From: Argyresthia goedartella
Lineage: Eukaryota; Arthropoda; Insecta; Lepidoptera; Argyresthiidae
Direction of reading: 5' to 3'
Assembly (NCBI GenBank): GCA_949825045.1
Contig: OX463806.1
Span: 42,432,208-42,496,207 of the forward strand
DNA length: 64,000 bases
The translations under genes and the position numbers were made by a program. The notes beneath the pieces were generated by a model, which saw only the letters and a program-made list of their open reading frames with translations, made no database searches and was not told the origin of the DNA. Position 1 is the stretch's first letter, and each line of letters begins with the position of its first letter. Below are positions 33,075 through 43,069 of the stretch, piece after piece.

Positions 33075-33179
33075 GAATGGTGCCTACTTACTTAGTCTAA
33101 ATAATGATAGTGCTAACCAATTTAATTTCTAGTATTAATTGTATGGCTATCACCTACAGTTTTAAATAAATCTATGTTT

Positions 33180-33593
33180 TTACATGATATTCTCGCATAT
33201 ATATTGACAGGTAACCGTAAGTATATTAATTGCTATGAATTTTTCTCTTAATGATTCTCCAATATATGATTGATATATCGCCCTGATCGCCCTTTTTTGT
33301 AAAAAAAATATCGTATTTATATCTTCTGCTCTCCCCCAGCGCAGTATTCCATAAGACATAATACTGTGAAAATAACTAAAGTAAACCAATCTGGCAGTTT
33401 CAACATCTGTAAGATATCTGATTTGTCTGACCACAAAAGCGGCTGAGCTAAGTCTACGTGCGAGATTAGTTATGTGAGGACCGCATTGAAGTTTCGAATC
33501 TATAGTGATTCCAAGAAAGATTATGTCCTCAACGAGGTCTAATCTTTCAGATTCTATTCTTACACTGCTTTCAACCTGTCGTACATTAGGCAA
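33180..33593 (-). pseudogene. J2 LINE, post-catalytic reverse transcriptase part
   Basis: FLGITIDSKLQCGPHI, then RLVYFSYFHSIMSYGILRWG and FFLQKRAIRAI: the thumb and following region of a LINE reverse transcriptase. It lies directly downstream (minus strand) of the catalytic piece. Confidence 0.88.
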
Positions 33594-33640
33594 ACAAAAT
33601 TTGATACATTTAGTCTTCTTTGAGTTTAATAACAGGTTGT

Positions 33641-33919
33641 TTACATTGAACTTGAACTTAACACATGAGACAGTGTACTATTTGCGTCGTCTAGAATTTC
33701 TTCTTGTCTTTTCACCTTGAAAATAATAGATGTGTCATCAGCAAATATATCAATCTGAGTATTTTTTTCCACCATATACGGCAGGTCATTCACGTACACT
33801 AAGAAAAGGAACGGACCTAAGATAGAACCCTGGGGTACACCAATATTCATATGGGTTCCAGTGGACTTACATCTGTTTATATCTACTTTTAGTACTCTTT
33901 CCATAAGATAAGATTCCAT
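33641..33919 (-). pseudogene. J2 LINE, catalytic reverse transcriptase part
   Basis: Contains IGVPQGSILGPFLFLVYVND and IDIFADDTSIIF, the catalytic aspartate pair intact. A stop separates it from the fingers piece. Confidence 0.9.
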
Positions 33920-34006
33920 TAATTTTAACGCATTATCTTTGATACCATAGTGTTATAGTTTGAGCAAAGAGTTTCATGTTCCACACAGTCAAAGGCCTTG
34001 GAAAGA

Positions 34007-34375
34007 TCACAGAAAATACAAACCGCATCCTGTGATCCTTCCTACTAATATGTGTTCTACTAGCGCTACTCCTGCGTCTGTGGTTGATCTGCCTTTAGTG
34101 AATCCGAACTGTTTTTTGTGGAGTAGCCCAGATGCATTGAAGTGAGAGAGTAGTTGACTCAATATGACCTTTTCAAACACCTTGCTCAATACTGGCAATA
34201 CAGATACAGGTCTGAAGTTGGCAGGGTCTTCTTTACTACCAGATTTGAAAAATGGTATTAATCTGCTCATTTTCATGAGGTCAGGAAAAACTCGGTTTGC
34301 TATACAACTAGTGAATGTGATTGCCATGTATAGTGCAATCTCATCGATGACTGATTTAACCACGTTAACCGTCAT
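34007..34375 (-). pseudogene. J2 LINE, reverse transcriptase fingers part
   Basis: Contains IANRVFPDLMKMSRLIPFFK, NFRPVSVLPVLSKVFEKVIL and KKQFGFTKGRSTTDA. The next block (a DLSKAFDCVEH form) is present immediately downstream in another frame, showing a frameshift near 34010. Confidence 0.88.
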
Positions 34376-34526
34376 GCCCTATAAATCTTCAGTCTTTTTC
34401 ATGTTAAGAAGTAAAAATGTTTTAACTATAGTTGTAGAGCCTATCGGTTTGAAGTTAAAGACATCCTTGTTTTGGGGCACATTTTCAACCAAGTATTCTA
34501 AGGTTGTATATATTTTTTTTCTCGCC

Positions 34527-34796
34527 ATCCCTTAATTGCTTAATTGACGACATCGTCCGGAGGGCGCTAGCCTCTGCCAATATTACGATGGTTCTAGAAC
34601 CTCCGGGTTTGAGCCGCAGCGACGGGAAACGACCGGACGGTAATGCTGCCAGTGTAATGGGCACGTTTGGTGCGGGCGTTTCTTGGGGCGGTTTATTTTT
34701 ATAGATATGTATTTTGTTTCTTATGTTTAGTTATGACGAAGCGTTTGGCGGATTTATGTCATTGTATTTTATTGTAGTTATAGGTACTAGACCTTA
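34527..34796 (+). pseudogene. Zinc-finger/RPD LINE remnant, internally deleted
   Basis: Plus-strand frame with IDDIVRRALASANITMVLEP and SDGKRPDG, matching the C-terminal domain also seen at 61.25-61.67 kb. It jumps directly to NAASVMGT, the motif normally about 130 residues later. This is a C-terminal domain with a large internal deletion plus 3' untranslated sequence. It is inserted in the J2 LINE in opposite orientation. Confidence 0.75.
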
Positions 34797-35024
34797 GACT
34801 GTCTCCTTCAATTTATGTATAGTTAATTTAATAAAATTATTTGGTGTTGAATAGTAATCTAAAGACTTTTCAGAAGAGGTTGGTAGTGCTTCTGTTGTTA
34901 TTATGGGTTTGGTACTGAAGAACTTTTCAAATGCGTTAGCAACGTCCTCGTTTGATGAGAGTAATTTGTCGTTAACTTTTAAATTAAAACTAGATTCACT
35001 AGAACTAACTTTGCCTGTCTCTTT
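34797..35024 (-). pseudogene. J2 LINE, region before reverse transcriptase
   Basis: Encodes FNLKVNDKLLSSNEDVANAF followed by EKFFSTK, typical of the linker just before LINE reverse transcriptases. The open frame runs into the adjacent SINE, which is a fusion by insertion and no real protein. Confidence 0.7.
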
Positions 35025-35243
35025 GCCGAGTCGGCAGTGACCCTGCCTACGAAGCCAAGGGTCGCGGGTTAGAGACCCGGTGGGGGCAAATATTTGTTTG
35101 ATGAAAACGGATGTTTGTGCCCTAGTCATGGTTGTTTATCTATCTAAGTATAATATTTATCTACATAAGTATGTGTATCCTAGTTTGGGGCTAGATTAAT
35201 GGGTGTAAATAGTGTCAAAGGTATTATTATTATTATTATAACT
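35025..35243 (+). mobile_element. tRNA-derived SINE, family A, copy 6
   Basis: The head lacks its first bases (begins GCCGAGTCGGCAGTGACC). B-box GGTTAGAGACC is mutated. The body is deleted around GTCTAGTACCCAAGATACAGG. (ATT)n tail. Confidence 0.85.
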
Positions 35244-35635
35244 ATCGTATAAACACGGCTCCTTTATCATTTTTTTTTGTTTAATTATTTATAATCACAG
35301 CAGTGGCCAAATATAAACTGTGAAAATTTTGACTCTCTTTATCATAACCTTTTTTACTATGCGCCCCCTACACGCTACGATTAAATACTACAAATTTTGT
35401 TTTAATGAACTATCCAAATATCAGATTCCGTGCTTATATGTACAATCTGCACCGATTTACTAATCACGATCAAGCATTTCGAGGTACCGGAACGCCACAT
35501 TGTTTCCATGCAGATTTACTCTGGATGACATTTTTTTATAAATATTGTAAAGAGCTATAAAATGTCAACTAAGAAAACGAGGTTATATTCAAAGTTACAT
35601 AGAAATATGTTTCAATGATAGAATTGTCATTAGTA
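35244..35635. other. Intergenic, nothing identified
   Basis: AT-rich sequence with no recognised feature. Confidence 0.4.
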
Positions 35636-35765
35636 GTGTATTTCATTGATGTGGTACACCATTTAAAGCGGTACCGCAATGTTTTGAAGGTGGCTTATAC
35701 TGGCGGTGAAACAAAACCCTTTGTAACCAATTTCAACTCGCACTTGGCTTGTTTTTATTTTGGTT
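35636..35765 (+). repeat. GGTTCCGTA-type repeat, 3' end only
   Basis: GTGAAACAAAACCCTTTGTAACC then CAACTCGCACTTGGCTTGTTTTT resembles the family's 3' end GGAACCCTTCGTGCGC ... CTCGCACTTGACCGGTTTTT. Confidence 0.5.
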
Positions 35766-37093
35766 TATACAAGTAAATTTTATACAATTTTATATTTTTT
35801 TTATTCCTAATTCATATAAATATATTATATTTTGCTTTTAGTAAAAAATAAGTGAAAAGGAAACTTTTAACTAAAGAACTTGACGTTGAGGATAAAATTA
35901 TTAAAGGCTTGTATTTAAACGATTACCAAAAAATTCGAAAATTTACTACCAATAAATTCGAAATGACTCCCAGAATTAGTAAATGATCACCAAATTGTGT
36001 TTGGATAAATGATCACCAAACTTCTTTTTAATTTTTGTGTGGTTAAGTTTATGTTTTAAGTATTTTTTGTTGTTCTTACATGTTCAACCTAACACGAAGG
36101 ATAAAGGGGGTTTCGCTTCGCACACCCCCTTTATCCTTCATCTAAGCTACGGCAGTATTTTGCTCTGATATTTTCTGCAACTTTTGGTGATCATTTATCC
36201 ATTTTGGGGATTATTGTATTTGTTGCCATTATTAAACTTGAAAAAAAAGTGAACGTTAAATTTAAAGGAATAAACAGGTACGTTCTCCAGGCGGTTAAAC
36301 AAAATGAATCAGTCCAAAGTTAAATAAATTTGTATGACAATAAATAAATAATTAAATGTAAGAGGACGCTCTTACAAAAATTGAACTAAAGTACTATTTT
36401 TAATTTGAGACCAGAAATGTAAACAAACAACTGTCATTTTCTAGAACAAAACCGTTGACGTTGACATTCAAATTATATTTTTTGGTACTGGAAAATGACA
36501 GAATTCAGACACAATTACACAATTTTGGGACCTTTTTCTAGATTTTGTGTTAACAGAGTCGAATTCATACATTCTTGGGCCAAAAAGTGAAAGTGCGGCC
36601 AGAAAAAAACATTGTAATATTCGGATAGAACACACAATTCATATTATTTTTTACTATGAAACCAAACCTGTGCGCACCATGGTTACGAGTCTACAGGCTA
36701 TTAAAATACAATAAAATGTTATTATGATAGTGTTGTTTTGAAGCATTTGTTCGTGAATATTTAATTGTTTTGTATTATAATACCGCAGGCGCTAGTATTT
36801 ATTTGTTTTTACAGGTCAAAACCTGTATGTATGTATTTCTGTTCCTATGTCCGGTCGTAACTACTTAACGGCTCAACCGATTTTGATAAATAATACGACA
36901 TAAGATTTGTCTTAATCGCACGAGTGTCACTTTAATAAAAAACTGACGGATTATATGCGCTCTAATGTGCCAACTTTAAAAATACAATTAAGGATGCGAT
37001 TTTTATAGCACGAGTCCAGCCAGAGTATTAAACAACAAAAAGACCGACTGTATTGAGATTTTTTTGGGGAACCGCCAGTACTGGAAAAACTCT
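35766..37093. other. 1.3 kb with repeat fragments
   Basis: Contains a hairpin (36096-36139), a family C SINE tail (GTAAGAGGACGCTCTTACAAAAATTG near 36357), and a phrase at 36785-36905 (TCCGGTCGTAACTAC, GGCTCAACCGATTTTGAT). That phrase also occurs inverted at 42.48-42.60 kb and is a common lepidopteran repeat end. No gene. Confidence 0.55.
36096..36139. repeat. Perfect 16-bp hairpin
   Basis: GAAGGATAAAGGGGGT and its exact complement flank TTCGCTTCGCAC. GC-rich loop sequence in an AT-rich setting. Confidence 0.85.
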
Positions 37094-37250
37094 TTTTAGG
37101 GTTCCGTAGAGAAACAAGGAACCCTTATAGTTTCATCAAGTCTGTCTGTCCGTCTGTCCGTCCTTATGTCACAGCAACTTTATTCCGAAACTATTAGAAC
37201 TACACACAGTTGAAACTTGGTATGTGAATGTATTCTGTGAACTGCTTTAA
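37094..37250 (+). repeat. GGTTCCGTA-type repeat, 5' part
   Basis: TTTTTAGGGTTCCGTAGAG, GGAACCCTTATAGTTTC, then GTCTGTCTGTCCGTCTGTCCG. A third subfamily by its interior. Confidence 0.65.
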
Positions 37251-37469
37251 GAATTTTATACAACAATTGAAAAAAACATTAAAGGGGGTCATTCATGGCT
37301 TGGGGAAGATGTGCTGTGCTTGTAAATTTCCTTACTCACCTTTTAAAGCACTTTATTTTGATACACTACTCGAGGGGCTTGAAAATATATTTTTTGCTGC
37401 CAATTTGCTTGTAGGGTCGATCGACTTTGTATAAAAAAATCCTTATTTTTTGTTGCATGGATTAAAAAA

Positions 37470-38348
37470 AAATATGTATCGAATAGTTTTGTGAGGGAAA
37501 CCAAGTGTATCAAATTCTCACTTCCAAATGTCTGGCAAGTTGAGACCAGTTTAGTGTTAGATAGCAACACGTTAGCAGTAGTAAATGATATGAAATTTCT
37601 TGGAATAATTTTGATAGCAAATTGCATTGGGGACCCCACAAAGATAAATTACCTAGTAAGTTAAGTTCTGCGGCTTACGCTGTTAGGAATATCAGACAAA
37701 ACACGGATATAGCTACGACTAGGCTAGTATATTTTAGTTACTTTCATAGTGTCATGTCCTATGGTATCTTGTTGTGGGGCTAAAAGCTATTCGAGCAATT
37801 TATAATTTGAACCGAGAGATTAGTATCCTTAAGAGAGATTTTTAAAGAAATTTACATACTAACTGTGGCTAGTCAATTTATTTTCGACAATATAATAGAA
37901 TCTTACAACATTTTCCAAACTTAGCGATAGCTGTTACGTTTACCTAAGAAATAATCAGACTAGTTGCTCCCCGGCTTAGACTCGCGAAGGTTAGTAATTT
38001 TTTCAAGGGTCAGTGCATTCTCTACTACAATAAGATTAAGATTTTAAAATTGCCATTTGAGCAATTTTAAAAAACATGTTAAAGCGACTTCGTCGAAAAA
38101 GGGTTATTACAATGTTCAAGATTACTTAAATGACGGGACTGAATGGGATTAATCTAGCTACACACAGACCTTGCTGTTATTATTTTTTTACTTATTTATT
38201 CCCGCTTATGAATCATAATACTAATATAATACTAATATTTGTATTTAGCACAACCAATTTTTAAAGGAGATCTAAAAATCAATCTGTGGGAATTTCTACG
38301 CCCTTCTCCCACGGTTGTCCAATGTAAAGTCAGGCAAAAATAACGTTT
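37470..38348 (+). pseudogene. Jockey-like LINE (family J3), 3' half
   Basis: A plus-strand post-catalytic region (FLGI, then SSAAYAVRNIRQNTDIAT, YFSYFHSVMSYGILLWG, and RLAKVSNFFKGQCILYYNKI), broken by stops. The 3' untranslated region follows. It is interrupted at TAACGTTT (38341-38348) by the CR1-like element; the tail resumes at 40524-40603. Confidence 0.88.
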
Positions 38349-38734
38349 TCGTAATTCGTAATTTCTTTATTGTACTAAACAAAACAGACATACAGATAAC
38401 TTATGATAGAAAAAACATGTACAAAGGCGAGCTTATCTCTAAAAAGAGATTTCTACCAGCAAACCATGTTGGATAGGAGACGGAGATGATAGGTAAGGGA
38501 AACAATTGCGCGTACAATTAAGACTATATTCTAATATAATACATATTACACATACATAAAACCCTATTGCTAAGAAATATAGACTACATACACAGTTACA
38601 TAAATACAGCATATCAATAAATATCTTACAAATATACTAATACTAATACATTATATAGCTAAATAGAAAGTGAAAGATAGTGCTTCTTTAGTCGGTCTTA
38701 ACGTTTTTAAGATTCGCTTGAAAGATCATTACCT

Positions 38735-39058
38735 CTCTCTTCCATAGTATGTATATATAATTTGTATATGTATTTTATGTATGTATATAACTTGTATGTG
38801 TATGATATGTATGTATGTATATAATATTATATAAATTAGGTGTAGTAGTAGTATTAGGTATATGTACCTACTTATATTATTATTGTGTATGAATAATTTT
38901 GTTGTGCAAATAGGTTTTACTCTCACAATCCACTTTCCTTTCCTATCTGGGTTTGCTGGTAGAAATCTCTTTTATAGAGATAAGCGCGCCTCTTGTACAT
39001 ATATCTTTCTTTGTATATCTCTGTATGTTTGTTTTGTGCAATAAAGTATTCATTCATT
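38735..39058 (+). mobile_element. CR1-like 3' end inserted head-on in the same family
   Basis: TTGCTGGTAGAAATCTCTTTTATAGAGATAAGCGCGCC, TTTTGTGCAATAAAG and a (CATT)n-type tail at 39049-39058 form a plus-strand 3' untranslated end. The minus element carries the same sequence at 38390-38475 in opposite orientation. A (TATG)n-rich stretch fills 38745-38830. Its left edge is approximate. Confidence 0.75.
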
Positions 39059-40494
39059 CGGTTCTTAAAGATATTCAGTGATGGACTGTCCCTGATGGTG
39101 CAGGGAAGTTCATTCCACAGCCGTATAGCGCGGATTCTAAACCCGTGCTCGTAGGTTGCAGTGGAGCGTTGTGGGGCTTTAAGCATAGTAGCCATGTGAG
39201 TTCTCCGAGGCCTGCATGAAGAAAGAAATTCGAAGCGATCACGCAGGAAGTTAGGGTACCGAGGGTTCCACAAAATATTGTAGAGCAGGCATAGGATATG
39301 AGAGTCCCGTCGAAGACGAATCGGAAGCCAATTCAACTCCCTGCGATGTTGAGAAACGTGATCATATTTTCGCAGTCCGAAGATGAACCGAATCCCGAGG
39401 TTTTGAAGTCGTTCGAGTTTGTTCAGTTGCTCTTCATTTGAGCTTACCCAGCAAACATCAGCATAGTCAATGAGGGGAAGTAAAAGAGACTGGGCGAGAA
39501 TAATTTTGGTCTGACGAGGAAGAAAGTTCTGAAGTCTCCTGAGAGAGTGAAAGGTAGCGTAAACTCGCCTGCTGACCTCGCTGATATGCGTTGACCAGGT
39601 TAACTGGTTATCGAAAACAACACCCAGGTTTTTCGCTGTGACGCTATACATGATTACGGTACCGTTATAAGATACAGGAGGGACAGACTGTTGCTTCAAC
39701 AAACATAGTGAGTGTCTGGTACCTATAATCATGGCCTGGGACTTGTTTGGGTTAACCAGTAGCCCAAATGACGAGCCCCATCCTCTAATACCCTCTAAGT
39801 CAGCGTTTAATGCCTCCACAGCGGAGTTTACATTATCGGGAGAGAAGTGGCGATAGATTTGTAAGTCATCCGCGTAAAGATGATAAGAAGATGAGAGGGC
39901 ATCGGAGATGGAGTTAATAAATATAGAAAATAGAAGAGGAGAGAGAATGCCATCTTGGGGGACACCGGAGGTGAGGTCACACCAATCCGTGCAAGTCGTC
40001 TCCGATTTGATACGCTGTTTACGGTCACGAAGGTATGAGTCGAACCAGCTGATAGAATGGGAAGAGAGATTAAGAGATTTGAGAAGTTCAACGAGAATGT
40101 CAAAGTCAACACAGTTAAAGGCACTGCTGAAGTCGAGCAGGGTAAGCACCGAAAGCTGCTTCTGATCCATGGCAACCTGAATATCATCCGTCACTTTAAG
40201 TAGAGCCGTAACTGTGCTGTGACCCGGTCTGAAGCCTGATTGAAAAGGATTTAATAGGTTGTTAGAGGATAGATATTGGGAGAGCTGGGTATGGACAATG
40301 GATTCGAGGACTTTTGATAGGATCGGCAAGATGGAAATCGGGCGATATTCTTTGAAGCAGGTGGGATTGGATGATTTAGGGAGAGGGATAACTAGTGCAT
40401 GTTTCCAAGCAGTAGGGAAGGAGCAGTTTGAAAGGGAAAAATTTAAAATGTGCGTTATGGGCGGAAGCAGGTCATCTAGGATAGTGAAGATCAT
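38923..40494 (-). CDS. CR1-like LINE reverse transcriptase, long open frame
   Basis: The longest open frame in the window (523 codons). Blocks in order: YRPISILPILSKVLESIV (about 50), FRPGHSTVTALL (about 94), LTLLDFSSAFNCVDFDIL (about 118), GVPQDGILSPLLFSIFINSI (about 180), LYADDLQIY (about 209, catalytic pair intact), VTAKNLGVVFDNQL, RRELNWLPI (about 387), and IRAIRLWNELPCTIR (about 464). The last native codons are near 39060. Beyond that the frame reads into an inserted plus-strand 3' end, giving a spurious basic tail; the true C-terminal codons lie near 38700 (minus). The endonuclease and ORF1 are missing through 5' truncation. The ATG is internal. GVPQD replaces the usual GVPQG. Confidence 0.88.
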   Translation of the reverse strand: MIFTILDDLLPPITHILNFSLSNCSFPTAWKHALVIPLPKSSNPTCFKEYRPISILPILSKVLESIVHTQLSQYLSSNNLLNPFQSGFRPGHSTVTALLKVTDDIQVAMDQKQLSVLTLLDFSSAFNCVDFDILVELLKSLNLSSHSISWFDSYLRDRKQRIKSETTCTDWCDLTSGVPQDGILSPLLFSIFINSISDALSSSYHLYADDLQIYRHFSPDNVNSAVEALNADLEGIRGWGSSFGLLVNPNKSQAMIIGTRHSLCLLKQQSVPPVSYNGTVIMYSVTAKNLGVVFDNQLTWSTHISEVSRRVYATFHSLRRLQNFLPRQTKIILAQSLLLPLIDYADVCWVSSNEEQLNKLERLQNLGIRFIFGLRKYDHVSQHRRELNWLPIRLRRDSHILCLLYNILWNPRYPNFLRDRFEFLSSCRPRRTHMATMLKAPQRSTATYEHGFRIRAIRLWNELPCTIRDSPSLNIFKNRMNEYFIAQNKHTEIYKERYMYKRRAYLYKRDFYQQTQIGKESGL

Positions 40495-40523
40495 TTTTAG
40501 GCAGATGTTGTCATGTCCGACGT

Positions 40524-40603
40524 TAACGTTTGTTAAGGATATGTAAATATCTACAGTAATAAAGAACTTTGATTTTGACTTTGACTTTAACTTTCACTTT
40601 GAA
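40524..40603 (+). mobile_element. J3 LINE 3' tail, right of the CR1-like insertion
   Basis: TAACGTTTGTTAAGGATATG, AAATATCTACAGTAATAAAG, then (TTTGAC)n. It continues the J3 copy cut at 38348. Confidence 0.88.
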
Positions 40604-40976
40604 GGCGGTGCTGTAAAAGTTATAATAATAATTATATGCATGTGGACATATTTGCAAATTCGTTGACGGGTTTCAGGAAGGGATTGGCCGGGGTGGCAAT
40701 TAGTGTGGCATAAATTGGGCTAATGTTAGTTATGATTAAAATCTTATGTTTTTTATCTAAACTTATCTTTTAAGCTCTTTTTTTGGGTACCTAAAGGAGT
40801 GCTATCAAAGTACACGGAGAGAAGGCACTTTCAAAATACTTACCGTATTATTCACAACTAAATTAGGAAGTTTGGTGCACTTCCTAATTTAGTTGTGAAT
40901 CCAGCGGCATGGAGAGCGGGTTTTAATATTTGGATAGTACCTACCTACTACCTAGATATGAAAACTTGCTGACATA
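40604..40976. other. Intergenic with one hairpin
   Basis: Nothing but the inverted repeat at 40850-40900 is recognised. Confidence 0.45.
40850..40900. repeat. Perfect 21-bp inverted repeat, 9-nt loop
   Basis: 40850-40870 is the exact complement of 40880-40900 around TTTGGTGCA. Same geometry as 2149-2195 (9-nt loop) but unrelated in sequence. Confidence 0.92.
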
Positions 40977-40982
40977 CCTATG

Positions 40983-42209
40983 TCGTGGACGTATAAAAAA
41001 ATTCGGACGTAGTCTCGCTAAGACAAAATTGAGGAACCGTCACAGATATCTCAACCAACATAGAACCGTAATGGCGGCGGATATCTATGATTGAGTGAAT
41101 TTAGGGTTGCCAAGTTAGCCAAATTTTTACCCTAATAAAACACAGAAAATAAATAAAAATATTTTAATGAGAGATAGAATAAAATAACACTGTTCCACAA
41201 AGTCCAATGGACGGTGCTGTGAATCGCTCTTGAGATCTTGCGCTTCTTTTCGCAAACGGTTCTATAAATCGAAAAATCTTTCATATTGATATTATTTTTA
41301 AAACATCTATCAAATAACGATTCACAGCACCATCTGTTGGATTTTCTGCAAAGTTTTATAAAATACCTAATGTAGATGATAAATGAATGGTTGACAAAAA
41401 ATACTAATTCGAAACTGTTTAAATTGATTGAATTGCTAAGAAACAAGATTAACAATTAACAAGAAAAAAAATATGAAATTTAAAAAAGCGCCACTTTTTC
41501 AAAATCCGACTTCAGAATCATAATTAAACTCCAACCAGTTCCCCAGATATTGATTTTGAAGAAAATCGGACCAGTCAATACGAAGTTCAAAATGACGGTC
41601 ACTTTTTCAAAATCTGACTTCAGAATAATGATTGGATTCCCACCAGAGCCCCAGATATCGATTGTGAAGAAAATGGGACCAGTAACTTCGACGTTCAAAT
41701 TTTGATCTGATGAAAAATTTAAGAACTGCAAATTTTCTTATTCGACTGAACGTATAAAAACATCTCGACCAATTAAAGAGCTGCCAAAAATAACTTCGCT
41801 CAAATAAATAATCGAATTATAATTTGAACTTAATAATACCGTATTTTCCCATATTTTTGGTAATTTTGCTTACGTGAATATTGACAACACTGGACTTGTG
41901 ATGAATTATTTTGGTATTGTGAATGAAGATTGATTTTAAATTTTTACTGGAAATAAGTGATTATTTATTCATTCACCTATAAAACGTGATTCCTGGTTTT
42001 TTTTTCCTCCGGTCAATTCGGTTTTCACACCACTTTACCACGCAAGACTTGCTGTTTGGTTTATGTATTTGTTGACGACGGCGCGCATAAGGCCGACTAA
42101 TATGTGAATGTGTGCTTGTCGGCGTGTACGTACAGCGAGCTGGCCGACTCTGAGCGACACACTTGTGTTGTAAGCGAGAATATGTCCGACTTTTTTCATA
42201 CGTCCATGA
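40983..42209. mobile_element. Non-autonomous TIR DNA transposon, 1.23 kb
   Basis: Ends are imperfect inverted repeats of about 37 bp (TCGTGGACGTATAAAAAAAT / TCATGGACGTATGAAAAAAG, each followed by TCGGACxTAxTCTCGCT). CCTATG is present on both sides (40977-40982, 42210-42215). A 108-bp internal tandem duplication starts near 41492. No transposase frame is seen. Partial relatives form the inner parts of 43.07-44.12 and 61.91-62.94 kb. Confidence 0.72.
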
Positions 42210-42215
42210 CCTATG

Positions 42216-42695
42216 TTCGCATTATTTTAGGTACCGATCTTAACAAATTATTTAAAAGATCATTTACCTAGTATGTAATATTACACTTAGTGTGAATATT
42301 ACTTTTTGTTATTTAGGGTACTATAGGTTTACAAATACTATGCATAACATTTGCAATTTGTACTTAAATTTCTATTAAGAAACTGTTTCTTCCTAAATAA
42401 ATAAATAAATAAAATAAATATGTAAACCCATCGAATCCGCCATTTTGATTTATTTTTTAAGAATTTGACGTACATAGCGACAATTGGGCCATGAAAACGA
42501 ATCTAATGGTGTATCATTTATCACATCGGTTTAGCCGTTGAGTATTTATGACCGGACAAAGGAACCGAAATACATACATACATGGAAACATAAATACATG
42601 CATACCGGTCAAACACATAACCCTCCAATTAGGCTTCGCCGCAGTCGCGTGAAGAAATAAACTCATAACTTCATTCTTCAATCTATCTTACAATG
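42216..42695. other. Spacer with a common repeat end
   Basis: 42535-42600 contains the complement of the phrase at 36.79-36.90 kb (TATTTATGACCGGACAAAGGAACCGAAATACATACATA), followed by GGCTTCGCCGCAGTCGCG. No gene. Confidence 0.5.
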
Positions 42696-43041
42696 TTACT
42701 CCACATATACTCCTCAAAGACCTCATTTCTACAGCGTTTATTCGGCTTTCATGCTTCTTCTGCCATACCCAACATTCGCTCCCATACATCAATGTCGGAC
42801 TCAACACTCCATTATGAATCGCCAAACGTGCCTTTTGGGACACTGTTTGGCTACTCATCAAGGAGTGCAGCGCCCCATTGATTTTATTGCCCGCACTCAC
42901 TCTCCTTTCAATATCACCCTCACATTTCCCATCTATTGTAAACATACTACGCAAGTATATAAACTCATTCACTTGTTCCACTTGTTCATCATCAATCATA
43001 ATCACGCATTCAATTACTTCTTCATCCTTTTCTAAAACCAT
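42696..43041 (-). pseudogene. RTE-type LINE fragment, C-terminal half
   Basis: A minus-strand frame with YLRSMFTIDGKCEGDIERRV, SAGNKINGALHSL, LMYGSECWVWQKKHESRINA and VEMRSLRSICGV, the diagnostic post-catalytic region of RTE elements. It continues past the point where the partner copy (63.0-63.28 kb) is cut, so this is the more complete one. Confidence 0.88.
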
Positions 43042-43069
43042 TACTATACATACATGACTATGCAGTACA

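Larger units (their letters stand above)
32688..35024 (-). mobile_element. Jockey-like LINE (family J2), broken and interrupted
   Basis: A minus-strand element whose 3' untranslated end (complement of CCGTTTCGGAAGGTGGCCC near 32795) is followed by an A-rich tail near 32688-32720. Coding pieces in order run from 35020 down to 32871. It is interrupted by a foreign LINE fragment (34527-34796) and truncated at its 5' end by a family A SINE (35025). Multiple frameshifts and stops. Confidence 0.85.
38349..40523 (-). mobile_element. CR1-like LINE inserted in J3, with target duplication
   Basis: A minus-strand, 5'-truncated element with most of a reverse transcriptase and its 3' untranslated region. 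It is flanked by the 8-bp direct repeat TAACGTTT (38341-38348 and 40524-40531), which in other J3 copies occurs once. Its 3' terminus near 38350-38400 reads (minus) GTACAATAAAGAAATTACG. A plus-strand 3' end of the same family is inserted within it at about 38735-39058. Confidence 0.9.

Noticed and set aside
34527..34796. Target duplication around the zinc-finger/RPD fragment
   Set aside because: TCTAAGG and CCTTAGA flanks are inverted, not direct, so they do not form a target duplication.
39828..40187. Secondary frames inside the CR1-like, J3 and Gypsy regions
   Set aside because: They are shadows of the reverse transcriptase, integrase or endonuclease frames on the other strand or in other frames.
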